Shown here: in pieces, positions 21,301-36,300 of the stretch | Numbering within the stretch: position 1 is the stretch's first letter | Layout of the letters: every line of letters starts with the position of its first letter | Assembly: GCA_023634235.1 (NCBI GenBank) | Contig: JAMKCF010000013.1 | Coordinates: forward strand, 18,415,705-18,479,704 | DNA length: 64,000 nt | DNA from: Pisaster brevispinus | Taxonomy: Eukaryota; Echinodermata; Asteroidea; Forcipulatida; Asteriidae | Direction: 5' to 3' | Made by a program: the position numbers and the translations under genes | Notes under the pieces: model-generated | The model's database searches: none | What the model was told of the DNA's origin: nothing | The model's input: only the letters and a program-made list of their open reading frames with translations

Positions 21301-24300
21301 GTTAGTGTCATATCGGATTGCTGGAACGTTATTGGAACATTACAAAAAAACCTAATACGCATATTTACTTGTATATGATTGCTTCTTGTCTTGTACTTTG
21401 CTGCAGTCCAATGGATTGCAAGTGTGTGCCAACAGGACTGTTCTTTTGCGCCTAGAACATGCCCAACTTTTGAGATGCTCCCTCAGGTCATTGAATTTGA
21501 TGACATTTTTACAGGTTGGTTGTACGGTGTGTTTATTGACAACTAAGATTGGAATTAATTTAGACTTCCAAATAACAACAAGCGTACTTTGTCTTTAAGT
21601 GGACAGTATTAATCTGTCCTTGCCTCTTGACACCATGAGGTGACAGTTTGGGGTCAGTTGGGGTCATTTTAAACTAGATTTATCACTTTGCAAAGATTAA
21701 GGATTGTAATTGTGTACTATTGTAAAACAAACTGCTATTGGACTTTGGTGATACTTGTGAAACTTAATAAACAGATTTTGATAATTGATAAACAAGTTAG
21801 TACTGAGTTTTAAACAACACTATTGAAAAGTAATTTTTGAAGAAAATAATTGTTGATACTTTTAAAGGTTGATACATGACAATTTTTGGAGGAAAACTGT
21901 TGTTCAGTTTCTGGAGATGGGGATCCTGAATTTGCATGTAATTTATCCCAGGGGAAATCGAAAATAAATAAGTAATATATAATGTCTGCTTAGAAGAGTG
22001 TAAACTGCACACACAAAATACAAACTTTAATCATTATTTGTTTAAAATAAAACAAACCTTAGTTACAATCTGAAAGCTCACCGATTATAAAAGTTTGACG
22101 TATGTAGTACCAGAATATTTCATCAGAAATACTGTCAAAGTTGAGAAAAAACATTTGAAGACCCCCAAGTTCAAGGTATGTTTCATTGAATGTTAGCTTG
22201 GTGACCTAGCTGAAGCCACTAATTTGGAAACGGCCTTACTTTACAATGTACATGTACCTTTGTCAATGTACACATTGTGCAGTTGAACAGTGAATGAGTA
22301 AAATACATGCATAATTGTACATGACATGAAATTCTGTGATCATAGAAAAATGACACACAAATCTTCAGTACAGAAACCGATAGTATCACTCTCCTACTTG
22401 TGTCAGTATCCAAACATCAGCCAAGCATGTAGTTTCTCATTATTGCTGAACTTTTGATAAGTGTTCAATGATCAAAATAAAATGCTGTTATTGCTTTCTG
22501 GTTTGTTTAAATTTATCAGGATATTTGCTCTCCAGAGATACATAAAAGACTGTCAATGTATGACGCAGAAAGCAGTGAAACAAATTTACCGAGGCTCCGC
22601 ATACATGTATACCCACTTGACCGATGGCCAGTGTCTAGTAATTTTGAAACTATGACAAGTTGTGCTCCGACATATATTTTGAAAATATGTATTCTCAAGC
22701 TTTTCAATTCCTCCTCTCCTCTTAAGTTTTTTATCCAAGACAGGAACCGATAAACCTTGACTGGTGTTCTTTTTTTGCTTGGCCTTACATGTGTACTGTA
22801 TGTTAGACTGCTTGGGTCACAATCGTGTTCAAATTGATCATTGACCCAACAACAGAACATTGTCCCCTGGGACTGCACACTAGCCAACCAGATGCACTTC
22901 AACAATTAGTTTTGATGCTGTGTGTTTATTTAATGCTAAAACTAGTTAAGCATCCGCCAGGGTTTAGTTTGACATTTGGATCATAATGTAAATGAAGAGT
23001 GGCGGATTGAGTTCCACTTCAGCTAGCTTACTGTGAGGTGTGTAAAAGAAACAGGAAGAGCCCCCTCTGTTGCCCATTATGAGGGAATCTGGATACATAA
23101 TAATTTTTGTCATCAATTTGTATTTATGAAAGATGCGTATATCAAGATATATTCATAAGCCTTAAAAAAAATTTGCCAGTTGTTAAAAAAATATGAAAAA
23201 TCATGGAGCAAGTAATAATTCATTCAGACCTGTGTGTTTTTCCCAAGAATGATTATCATCATAAAATCCAAGTACAAGTTTCTGGGATTTTTTCTTGTTA
23301 TCTTTAAACTAAAATCCTTCGTACTGTCTGCTGATTGAATATCATCCACTGTGGGTTTTTGATGATAGATAAACTATGCTGGCCTGCAGTAATTGTTTGA
23401 CCATTCAATACCATTGACTGCCAGCCTGCAGTATGCATCGATCCACACCCTAGATACATTTACACACATGTTTTGTTTGTGGACCCTGTAAATCAAGAAC
23501 TGTTTGCTCTCCCATTGTTTGGACTTTATTATAGCGATGTCCTGGTTGGTTTGTACAGGGGAGTGAAGGGAGGGCGTCCTCGCTCTGTCCATACACCGGA
23601 TCCCCATCCTTGGTTTGAACAGGTAGATAACCCCTACATGTGCAGTTCTGCAAAGTTGTGTCACCATACTCAACCTGTGTAGTTGAATGGGTCCAACTGG
23701 TTTGTCAACATGCTGGAAGTTGTTACCAAAAGTAGGAGGGTTAATTTCTTGTCAAACTCCAGATTTCACTGAAGTGATTAAATATTGCTTTAGTAATTCA
23801 TTTGAAATTCAAATAATACTTTTCAAGAGCAGAAATGAGATTGAAGCCTGTCACAAATTTATTGAAATTAGCGGAGATAATTTCCAACACTTAGTAGCTT
23901 TATAAAAAGACCCAAGGTCTCATTGCACTATCCTTTGTACGCATTTGGCAAGATTTAGTCATCCACACAGTTCCTGATTGATTTTTGATTAGTGATAAGC
24001 AATACCATTTAATGAATAGTTCGGTGTCTCTGTGAACACATTTCCAGTCAGTTGACAATCAATACTTTTGAGGTAAATAGAGGATCCATTTACTTTCATT
24101 GATTCACCATCGACCACTTTAGAAAATCCCTTGAATTTTGTATTATCAACTGTCAATTATCTCATTTAATCATACTCTCATTAATACATTTCTGTTCTGC
24201 CCATTGATTTATATAAGTACTTCTCTATTCCACTGACAGCATGTACAGTACTTATCACTTCTTGACTCAGGGGAAAATCCATTCACACACACACACAGGG

Positions 24301-27300
24301 GTATCAAGGTCATGTGATAGTGCACCAGCCAAATGCCAGGAATTATGTATTCAGAGGCTTAGTGGTTACCAGTCTGATACTTGCTCAATTTGAGTTGATG
24401 AAGTACACAGGTCCTTTCCTCTAGTGAAGAAAACTTTACACTTTTTCCTGGGGAAAACAGTGAGTACTTAACAATGTTTTGTTGGATTTACTTGTAATGA
24501 AGTCATGATAAGTAAACATTATATAGTGCTGTGTTTTTTTATTGAGAGTACATGCAGACATGAAGGCTTTGCTATATGGCTTAAAACAACAACATGTTAA
24601 TGCCACTGATTGAATCTGTAGATTGTAAACTGAGCAGTTTATGAAATAGGTGTACGATTTGTCAGGATTTTACATTGGTCTCCCCGTGCTTTCAGATAAT
24701 TTCTTGTAAAGAGGCAAAATCGCCATCACCAAGATGACTGTTGGGCTAAACTGATCTGTAATTTCTCCAGATATTCCAGATGTACACTATGTAGTCCAAT
24801 GTTACTTGATTTACAATGATGCCCAGTTCAATAACTTACAACGCCATTTTAGTTCAGCACCAATCAGGAGCTTATAACCATCGGGGGTTGAACAAAGAAA
24901 ACTTGATTAGAGCGAGACTGGAACCTACGACCTCCAGATTAATGGCTGGTGCTCTACCAACTGAGCTATCTAGCCCTAATTGTTGGCGGTGGGAGACCTA
25001 TTGGAAAATGACTGGATCACAAAGCCTTTTCTAAAGGGAAAGAGCATCAGTGTATTTTAGAGATTTTAGAGGGGATGCAAATACTTTCTCAACCTCTAGT
25101 TTTCAATACAAGTAAAAACACCATCCCACCCATACTCTGAAAGTTTCATCAAGTTTGTCTTGTGAAGGTGAAAACAATGAGAAATGTGTTTTAACTTGTC
25201 TTTGTAGACTAGTTTTTGAAGTTATGTTCCAAGGAGTGCAAAGAGCTCTCCTCAATAATTTGTGAAGGGCAGTTTCCTCTTCTTGCATTTCTTAAAATAA
25301 AAAAAACTAAAGGTCGGACTACTGTTTAACCCTTCCCCAGTGTCAGGATTATTATTTTTTTTAAAAGCTATTTGGATAGTAGAAAAACAAGATTGCAGCA
25401 CCAAAGGTCAATGCACATCCTACATAATATCCAAAGTGGGTGTCTTTGACTGTCAAATTTGTTCCTGGTCACAAACAATGTTTTAATATTGCAGTGGGCA
25501 CTGACCTGTCTGACCTTCCATTGAAAGGACCCTATGATACATTCCAGAAGTCTCTGGTCATTGCTTAATTAAAGGCTCTCTTGTAGTCTTAAAGTGACCT
25601 CTTCAATAGGGGGTTAAAAGGGCCATGGTTTGGGCAGTGGATTGAATGTCTTCTTCTGATAACAAATTATCAAAATATTCGTCACTCCTTGCCCTAAAAC
25701 TGGGTTTACTAATTGCTCATAATTGAGAATGAGAACTTTGGGTGGTTTTAAGTACTTGACAAAAATTACAACCACTGGAAAAACTGCTATGTGGTCAGTC
25801 ACTTTTATTTGCTTCTTGTCATATTACAAAACACTATGAAGTAGGGCCTATATTTTCAGCCAATGGATTATATAAGGCTCTGTAAACTCTGTGCTTGCAA
25901 ACATCACCAGCAAATGATTGTGTTTTGGCTGGAAAAGCAAGCCTGCACTTTATTTCCGTCAATAACAGAATACATGTAAACACAGATGTCCATTCTTAGT
26001 GACATTCTTAAATGTTCCTCCTACGCAGTTTGAGCTTTGTAGGACTGACACAATATTGACAATGGAAAATACCTGGACCCAGTTGAACCCTCTGACGTCA
26101 AAGTGTTAAAAAAATACAACCTTAATGTTTGGGTTTTAACAATAAGCTTATACAGTTATAAGCAGCTGAGCAAGGTGCTGGATCTTTAAGGGCACCCAAG
26201 CATTTCCAAATGCGCCCACTTAAACAAGGGAACCCTAAGCTCTAATAAAGGGGATGTAAACCCCAAGCTGGCAACTGCAACACTCTCTCAATACAAACTT
26301 TGGTTTCATGTCTATAGTTATGAATTACACAAACAATAATTGTGATTCAGTAACTACATGATGTTTAATACTTGTTCTAGTCATTGTGAAATCAGCAGTT
26401 AGCTTGGCTGGTTTTAAATCCATATTCCATAATCAGTGATTGCAAGTTTTGCAGCCTAACCACTTCACCGCAGTGACAAGGTAGCCGTGTTTGACCTCAT
26501 TGCAAGAGGGTCAATAAGTACAACTGGTTCAGTTAACAATCTCATTTTGTTATGTTTTTATTGATAGAAGAATGATATCAGTTGCAAAACAACAAGTTTT
26601 ATAGAGCTGAGTCTGCTTAGCAAAAATAAGCAGGAAACCAGTTAAATAAAGACAATACATACGTGACATGGTAATGTTATCCTTGTATTAAAGAAGCAAA
26701 ATTGTGCTACATGTAAGCAGCTCCATGAGATTGGGCCAGCTGGCTTTTATGTTTGGCAGTTGTTTTCCATCAAGATCTTCACTAGAGAGGCATGTTCCTT
26801 CTTTCTCCACTAACTCCACCCCCTTCCTCCCTTCGACCACTAAAATAATTTGATCAAAACAGATCAACATTTGAGATGTTGTTTATCTCTGTTATGAGCT
26901 TAGAGCTATTTCTTTATCAGATTATTGATAAGAGAGTGTTGTCAACCCAAGATGACGTCTGTAAAATTCTCACATATCATTGTCTTCAAAGTCAATCCAT
27001 CAGAAAGTTCAGCCCCTTTCTACTTAGTCCCTATTACCCAGAAATTGCCAATACCCCTTGATTCTTATTTGCATCATGGATATCTCAGGAAGCTTTGTAG
27101 TCTTCCACTCATCCGATAGCTGAGTTCTTTAGAAGTTTGATTCCCATTTCTTATTAGTCTAATTTGCTCAGCCAAAGCTTTGTTAATTTCCCACAACATG
27201 ACTGGTTTCAAAACATACAACATCGGAATGTTGTCGGGTTGCCAGGCATCAGTTCTTCCTTAAATATTGATGTGTCTATTGAATTTTCAGAAGGAGCATG

Positions 27301-30300
27301 GTTATCTCCCATGGATATCTCACTAATCTATCATCATGATTCCCATTATGTCCCCCTTGCCTCCTAATCCATACCCCATTATGCCATGATACAGGAACAT
27401 TCAGGTCACTGAACTGCCTAATCCCCTTCATCTCCAGGGAGAAAGTATTACTGGGGTTTTTCATTATACTTCCAGGACAAAATACACCAATAGTGTCAGT
27501 GACTGTGCATGCTTAATATTTAATGAGGTGGCCATTGTCCACCAGGTTTGTCTGTTAGATGTTTTTTCAGCGTGATTCACTTACTCTCTGCCTTTCTCAT
27601 AATCCAATAAAACACCCCACGGAAGTCAGAGGACAAACTTGGGATGAGCTATGTACATTATTGCCCTGGATGGTGGGGGGACGAGCTGTGATGGACTGCT
27701 TTCTAAAAAATGTTCTGATGTTTTATTTGATGGTTTACCTAGACCTTATGGAGTACACATGTTTATGAGCATAAAGGAGTTGTAACAATTATACAGTTTC
27801 AGTATATTAACACTTAGTTCAAACTATAAAGCTTTTATCATTGCTTATTTGTTGTTGTTGGCACAGTCCTTCAAGAAATACAAGGAGAGCTATAAAGTGC
27901 CCTCCTTAAATTACACTAACACAGCTGCCAACTCTCCCTGATTCTGCAGAAGGTTCCCTAAAAATAAACCAATCTTTCCATGTTCTGATTCACTAATTTG
28001 AAAATCTCTTTGGTTGTGGACACTTTTTCCCTTTGCTTGTAATTCTAAATATCTCTTTGATTGTTTTTCAACATCTCCCTGACTGCAAGATACAAATGTT
28101 GGCAGGCTCTGAAATTAGCGAGGAGAACTCTTCACACTCCTCAGAACCAAACTTCACTCATTAGTCTAAAAAGTTTGGGTTTTTTTTATTAAAGAAAAAG
28201 TTTAACTATAAAATCCAACTGTTAATGGTATTTAATTAAAGCATACATTTAAGCAACTCTGGTGATTGGTATTGTGTAACGGATTACGGGATTGAATTGG
28301 CAGGTTGTTACATGTACTTTTGTTCCATGATAAAAGCAACTAAAGGTACATTAGCCTCATAGTTCATTTCCTGCAGTAAATTTGTTGGTTTTTATTTCAA
28401 ATTCTTTTTTAAGCCACTTTAGATTTTAAGGTGTTTTTTCACACTCCTCGAACGAAGTTAAGGAGTGCAGAGGAGAGCAATTGCGCTCTGTTGTTTTTGT
28501 TATTGGTATGTCTCAATTTAATTATCAAAGAGGAGGAAAATGTGGGATAGTAGGCTACATGTTGGGATACACATGCAGCAACTGATGTGTTGTTTGTATG
28601 TTGTGCAATCAGGAAACCTTTATGTATTAATTTATTTATCAGTGTCAATTCTGGGTCGGAAATATTTGCTACATGTATCCCAAGGCCAGCCATACATTGT
28701 TATTTATACTGGCATGGTATCCAGTGTCGTACATTGTGGACTTATCAAAGTGTCCATTCAGCCAAGTATAATATTTGTCTCCAAACTTATTTGACATGAA
28801 CACTTCTAAAATCACTGTGCATTATTTTTTTAGGGGACTTAAAGCTGATTTTTTAAATGTGGAGTTGTCATTGAGTGATTTTCCCTGCATCCCAAGGTTA
28901 AGTGTTTCGTGTAAACATTCCCCATGTTTATCAAATTGGGGGATTCACTATTTTTTAAGATGACCTCAATGAATGTGGAAAGAGCAGTGCTTGTAAAATA
29001 ACATTGGCTGTGAAAATAGCCGTCTGAAATCGATCTGTCATTGTTGGGTTTTTTTCTGTGAAATACTGTATGACATAAAGATACTGGAAAATGAGATTCC
29101 GCCTCCATTGTTGATTAAAACGAAAATGTTTTGATGGGTTTTATCTCTATTGTCACAAATTCAATGCAACATTTCATAACAAGTCTTTGGTGTAAACACA
29201 TTCCAGTTTGATAGTAAAAATATAATAAAAATATGGTATGAACAAAATTAAAACACATGGAAAACATTGGTAATGGACTTCATCAATTGACATCACCACA
29301 CTGCTATCTAGAGGTAAATATTAAAACAATGAATGAAACAACGGAAGGCATGCAGCTGAGTACATCAAATGACATCATGCGCTTAAGGTACATGTATATT
29401 GTGAAATACCAGTATCTGCACTAACCCAACATTCACATAAAATAACAAAACCTGTAAAAATTTAAGCTCAATCAGTTATCATAGTCATTAGAAAATGGTG
29501 AGAAAAAACATGTTTTTGACATTGTCAAACATCAAGTTTTGGTCTATTTGTCAAAAACTAAATACTATTTCAACCAAAAGTATCTCAAGGGAAGTTTTCC
29601 CTTCATGGCCATCTTTAAACCATGTAGGCCTAAGTGTGCCAATCTGTAAACATAATATTATCAACCTTGTGCACACACTTTAAATATCATTGTTTCAGCT
29701 TACTTACAAATATTTAAGTTCAATCCTATTCTTTGTTCCAAAAGTATGTTCAGAAAATGTTTATTTAATTGCATAACAAGTTGAGATATTTCCTAGGCAC
29801 CATTCAGAATGTTTTTCATATTTGATATGTCTTATTTTTAAAAAAATCATATATGTTTTACTCACGAGCCTTAATTTTCTATTCCTTATTATTGATATAT
29901 TTTCCTTTTTAGTTAAAAAAAAAAAAATCAACATACTTACTTGAATTATTTTCTTTGAGCCACCTACATTTACCTACCCTTTTTAATTAAACAATGATGT
30001 ATTTGAATGGCCTCTTATAGAGAGTTTTTGTTTTGTTTTATTATTATAGGTACACTTATGTTTTAAAATTTCAATAGGTGTTCTAATCTGGTTGACCTTT
30101 TCTCAAATTCCAATGCTCCATCCTGGGGTTCATTTAAAACAAGCTGGCAGAAAAAAATCTCAGTAATCTGATGAAGCCCCATTACACTATGATTACACTA
30201 ACCACATACAAATCCCATCACAAATGTCATCACAGAAATAACCTGCCAAATTCCAATGACTTAAACCATCAGTTGGCAGTGGGGGCCTTCATTCAAGGCT

Positions 30301-33300
30301 ATGAACCCCCCCCCCCCCCTGACCTAGGGTGCACAGCTCATGAGGCTAAGGTAACTCTGGAGTTTCTTCCATGCCTGACTTAGTTTGGGGTTGCATTCCA
30401 GCTAAAATCAATACACACTAGGCCTGAAGACCATCTGAAACAGGACTGCAGAGTGTGGACCCAGTCAGTTGTTACCGGTCCCACCATTACACACAGTAAA
30501 GACAAGCCGAGTGCCTGACTGGAGGTAATACTAAATACCAGTGATTTTGGTGGCTGGTGGAGTATATTGGACTTTTTGGTCATGTCTGCAAGGCCTGTTA
30601 TTGTCTTGGAATCTTTAGACCCAAGAAGAGTGAAGGTAAATATTTAAAATAGCTTAACTTCAAAGAAATAATGTCAACACGTACTGTGGAACTCGCGTGA
30701 CCTGTGGAAAGAAATGAAAATGAAAGCTTGAATGAGTAAATTGTGCATTTGGATTGCTTTCTAATGATGTTCATTCCGACTATACAAAGATAAAGTGTTG
30801 AAAAATACAAACATGTCAATATTTATTGTGGAGATTTGTTAAAGGTTTTGAGATATGAATTAATTTTTTTTGTTAGCATGACACGAGGGGCCTTTAAATT
30901 TGAATAATTTCTACATTGCAACTTGAATGAACAATTGAACATTGCACTTCTTGTATTCTGTTATTTTTTTATATTTTAGTGAGGGACAGAAGGAATGCCT
31001 TTTTTTTAAGTGAGGTTGTAAAGATTTTGGATACTTCCCAACAGGGTTCTCCCCATGCACAAGCTAATGTATCAGTCGGGCCAATACATTCGAATTGCAG
31101 TTGATATGGCGCCCCCCCCCCAAAAAAAAAACCAACCCAACAACAACAACAACAAACAAACAAACAAACAAACAAACAACATCAACATCAACAACAAACA
31201 AATTTCTCCAGATCAAATTCACAAAAATCATAAATCATAAACAACAGGTAGAATGTCTCAAATTGCACAGTAAAAGATTACAACCATTCTGAGGACCTCA
31301 TTTCAATTCAACGTGCTCAGGCCAAACTTCCAAAATTTGGGTCCAGAATGCTCCACAATTTAGAAAAACGCTGGATAGAAAAATGGAGGTAGACATGTTT
31401 CTACCTCCATTGGAGAACCATGCCCAAGAATTTCCATTTTTAAGTTACATTAGACTACTGGGAGAAGTTAAAAAATTGTGACAGTGCTAAAGTATAAATT
31501 GGAAAAAAAAAATACAATGAAAAAATTACCACCAAAAAATATTCTGTTTCCATGAGCAAAATTGTACAGTTCACTTTGCGGTTATTTATGACCTTGCACT
31601 ATGTTAAAAAAACCATTCTCCATTTAGCAATTTACTAATCGTTCTTCTTTGTTCTTTCAAAATTCAACATTATGAACTCGATAACCAAACTGTTGACTCT
31701 GGTTATAGTAGTAGGCCTACATGTATCTTTTCTTTGAGGTATGAACAAGTCTCATGTAAATAATCAGTTTATTAGTGCAGTCCTCAGTTCTGGGCAAACT
31801 ATAGAGGAAGGAGCCGAATCTAAAACATGCAGTTGAATTTTGAAGGTTTGGGGCAGATAGGGTGTAAAAACAAAGATAACTTTTGGGTGCTTTTATTGAA
31901 TGTTTTCAAACATTACCAATATTTAATAATTATCTTTTTTTTTTAAATCAAACACCAATGTACGATAAAAATTGTATATAAAATAAATCTGAAGACATAC
32001 TACTCAGATGGGATTTGAACCCACAAGCCCTGTATTGGATTCAAATCCAACCGAGTACTGCATGTCTACAGGACTCCAAAAAGCACTGAGTATACTGTTT
32101 TTATCACACATACCATATGGTGAAAAAATAATTTTGTATTCTTTTTCCCTGAAGAATTGTTAGGTCTATTTTAAATACCAATGGAGTTTGCATTATACCT
32201 TTAACTCAAGGAAACAAGTTCCTGCATCTATGGGCAGTCAGAGTCTGAGATTACAAACAAAGTTTGACATTGAAATTCCAGTCATGATTGTACATGTGTA
32301 ATGAAATGCATGAGTAAAAATTGTGTGTAAGCAATCAACAAAACACAATCAAAAGAGTGTAATACAATACAACACTCTACATGAATCTGAAAGAATTAGG
32401 GTGTGTTCTGACTGTATTTTTGTATTTGTTGATGTTCTGCTTCTGGCTTGGTCCATAAATCAGGTTAAAAAGTAGCCACACTGAGGTACATGTTGCTTGT
32501 CTGTATTATTTTCATGAAGAATTGGACATGTCAAACTAACAAATCTACTTCTTTTTTTTCCCCTACAACTTGGAGTTTTGATCGAATGCATCCTGTGAGG
32601 CCTAACAAAGGAAATGGCTAGAAAAAGAGAGGGTCGATAGATGGGGATTTTTAAAAAATGTACCCACAAAAAATAAATGTTCATTGACCAAGAAGAAACT
32701 GACACTTGTGCAAATGTTTGGTCATTTGCTTTTTTTGTGGGATGGGAAAAAATGTGTACATTTTTATGCGTTCATATTTGATGTACAATGCCTGCAACTG
32801 TAAAAACACCTACTATAGATGCGCAAAAAAGTAGGTCATCTTGCTTTTGCATTTTCACGAAGAGGCTGGTGCATTGGAGTAAATATTGTGTTAGTTAACC
32901 AATGATTTACTTACAAATGTTACATCAGTGGTAAGTTGTGACTCGTAGAGAACCACACAAAGACAATAATACTGCATATATAACTTTATTATGACAAAGT
33001 TTCAATATCGCAGATTTGAATTCAAGTTCATTTTAAAGTTGGAATTGGAATTCCTCAAAACAATATTTTCACTTATTTGAACGTACCTGTGTCTCAGTGA
33101 AAATGATATGGCAGTGATCACAATATCAGGGTGTTGTACAAATTTGCCAATTAGCTTGTCAGCATACTTTCTTGTCAGGCCACAAGAAACAACTTCAATT
33201 AAATGTCTTCTGTGGTAAATTAAATTTGTCAATCTCATGTTTTGGTGATGGCTTGAATTGTGAGATCAGCCTATGATTCACCAAACTATGCACTCTGCAC

Positions 33301-36300
33301 TAAGTTTTTAGTACTTTTCTAGCATTAGCAATGAGTCCTGGCATTTTGTGTGTGGTCCTTGAGAAAAAAATGTGGGTGTACTTCTGTGTTTTCAAACAAC
33401 ACAGTAATTAGTTTGTTCAAGATGTTACTATCTGACAATCTCATTACAAGCTTCAAAGAGTTTCATCAAAACAAGGTTATGTAAATAAGACAGGGTTCTT
33501 ACATCCTCTTTCCCCTGTTCACCATGTTCACACTACCTGAGCTAATTCCCAGGAAGTGAAACCCCAAGAATTTCAACCCCACTGCCAGCCCATGTGGATA
33601 CTGTTTCCAAAAGCTCCTTGGAATCTATAACTCTAGGGGTTATCAAAAGTTGAAAATACCGTCGTTATATACAATCAACATACATTGAACCGTATGTGCA
33701 TAGGCTCAAGCCTGAAATTTCATCTCACAGGGGGCAAGGCCATTTTCATTTTGCAATGTGCAAAGGGCACTTCCATTGGAAAATCTCAAAGTCTATGGGA
33801 AACTTTTGAAGGGGCACCAAGGCCAAGACCAAGGACAACAGAGGCCATTTGCCTCTATGTAATTTCAGGCCTGTAGGCTACCTACTAAAAAAAATAAGTA
33901 ACATACCTCATATTCATAAGATCAGACCTTTTTGCCAACATTGACTCTCAAGCCTGTTTATATTTGGTTTCTTAATTAAATTTGTTCAAAAACTATATTT
34001 TACAAAAGTTAATTTCACAAAGCTGTTAAGCCGAAAAAAGTGCTTAGCAAATTTCTTTGTTATTAGCAAAAAGGAGTGGTGCACCAGTCACAACAATTCA
34101 AATTATATGATGTCATGGCTGGTAAACCTGCTTTGCTAAGCATGATTTTTTTGTGACAAGCAATTTTGTTGTACTTTTCTACTAAGGTTCAGGAAAATGG
34201 AGCTTTACTTCTTATATAGAGCAAGCGGTTTGAATTGGCCAAATTAAAAAAATGTATTGGCAGAACCGATTAAATCCGCCCTATTGCACTTGTATTGATT
34301 TCAACATGCTAAGTTACCTTTTAAGATGACCTTTGTGAAAGTTGAGGTTTTTACCAAAATTAAATTTAGGAAGTCGGCGTTGAACTTGTGTAAGCCTTGA
34401 CTGCAATTAGGCCTATTGTTTCTGATGTTTATTTGTAGTTTATAAATGTAAAACAAAAAAGTTATTGACAGCTTCAGAATGCGGACCATGTAGCATACTC
34501 AGAGCTTTTGGGTCGCAGGTTGGGACGTTCATGGGCTGTTACATGTTACTCAACCACTTGCCTATCCTTAAATTCTAGTAATACAGAATCCTGTGGCATA
34601 CACCGCAGAGCAAAATAACACATTTTATTGTCCATGTGGCACATATGGCAATGCTGCTTAAATCCAGTGACCACTTATGCCAAATCCATTTACCAAATGG
34701 TAAATTGGATAGGATTGCAAGAGATAGTGTGAGATAGAAAAAGACTGTTGAGTCACAGCGCCACCAACTGATGATAGCTGATGAGCTTGTGATATTTTTG
34801 TTGTGATATGAATAGTAATTGCCTTCCCAGTGATGCGTGACTTTACTTCTTTTCATGTTTCCTTTCACCAGACTGCTCAGCATAGGTTGAAAGATCTGCA
34901 GATCAACGCTGGCATTAAATTCTGGCATGATGACATTAATTCACATAATTAATGTTGAATCAGTTCCCTTTGGTCGGAGAAGACAATTTCAGGGAAGGCC
35001 CTATTTTGGTGGTGTGTAAGGCCTATATCAGGGAACAATTTCGTCCAGCAATTTTGCACAGCAAAATAATTAAGCTGACCGTGTTTTGTACACACTGAAT
35101 GCTAATAATTAAGCTGACCATGTTTTGCACACACTGAATGCTAATATTGAGTAGAAAATGAAAACTTTTGAGTAGCAACTGATACATTTTGTGTAGCATT
35201 TTTGCTGTTTCATGTATAGTCCTACAGGGAAATTGTTCAGTGCATTTTAAAGACGACACAAGCAGGTATGTACATCTTGTATTTTATACAGGAACTAAAT
35301 ACATGAATTTAAGTATCCCTCCCCTCCCCCAGTAGAAACTAACCACAAAACATGCCTGTAAGGAAATGCTTAGAAGGCAAATATGTTACATAAAGTTCAT
35401 TTACTATTTAAGAGTGTGATACATGTAGCTTGGTGATCATCCAAAGGTTTCAACATTTATAAAATTATAAAGAGATTATTGCATTTCAGACATGACAGTA
35501 TAAAAATAAAATAAACTGTAGGATTCTAACCAAGCCATTTTGATGTTTATTGCAAGAACATTGCTCACATTGCATTACAATGTAATTTATTAATGTCACA
35601 CGGCAGAGGGACCTGGAAACACCAGCGATGAGGCAGTCCATCATAATTTCTGCAGAGTATATAAATAATATCGACTGACACATTACATGAGATGTACTCA
35701 GTTGGTGTACTGGGAAGGTCACGTCTCTCCTCATAAACCGTACATTCTAAGCATTGTATATGTAATGAAATCAGTTAGGTTTAGACATACCTGACTACTA
35801 CCATTGATGTACATTGTAGTTGGTGCATATTTCATCTTGTGATGTGATGTGCTGTGCGATAGATATGTAGAACAAGTATCGATTAAAACAAATTGGATAC
35901 ACTTTGTTATTAAATCTGTGTGGTTTGCAAATTGTCTTAACCCAAATCCTTCTATATATCCAATTGCCAAAAGTGAATGATTGAAAAGGACTGGGGCCAA
36001 GCATATCAATCTTATCTGAGTCCAAACAATCTGGTGAGGAGTGACTTACATGTACAGTAGGAGAAGAGGATATTAGAGGAACTTATTGTGCACATTGACG
36101 CTGACATCTTGTCAGATGCTGTGTGATATGGGGGGTGGGGGAGTATCAATAAAATGTGGATATTTTAGTATCTATTTCTTATGAAACTAATATGGCGGAA
36201 ATAGCTATAGGCTACAGTCAAGCTGGTGCATATTTTCACGGTGTGAGGTAATTTAGAGTCTGTCATGGTATCAATAACATTGTGATATTTTAAAATCATT

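Larger units (their letters stand above)
24991..27915 (+). other. Intron 1, part 4: repeats only
   Basis: It holds a SINE remnant on the minus strand at about 26405-26480 and the inverted-repeat element at 26598-26740. The other open frames have no recognisable features. Confidence 0.5.

Noticed and set aside
21407..21490. Possible extra exon after TTTGCTGCAG
   Set aside because: Good acceptor-like sequence but only a weak donor, no family motif, and no phase requirement that it would satisfy.
22516..22905. 129-residue minus-strand open frame
   Set aside because: No recognisable domain, no splice or promoter context, and an opposing plus-strand frame of similar length. Probably chance.
24900..24990. 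A functional tRNA gene
   Set aside because: A and B boxes are present, but the acceptor stem does not pair, and diverged copies at 37436 and 62728 show it is a SINE family.
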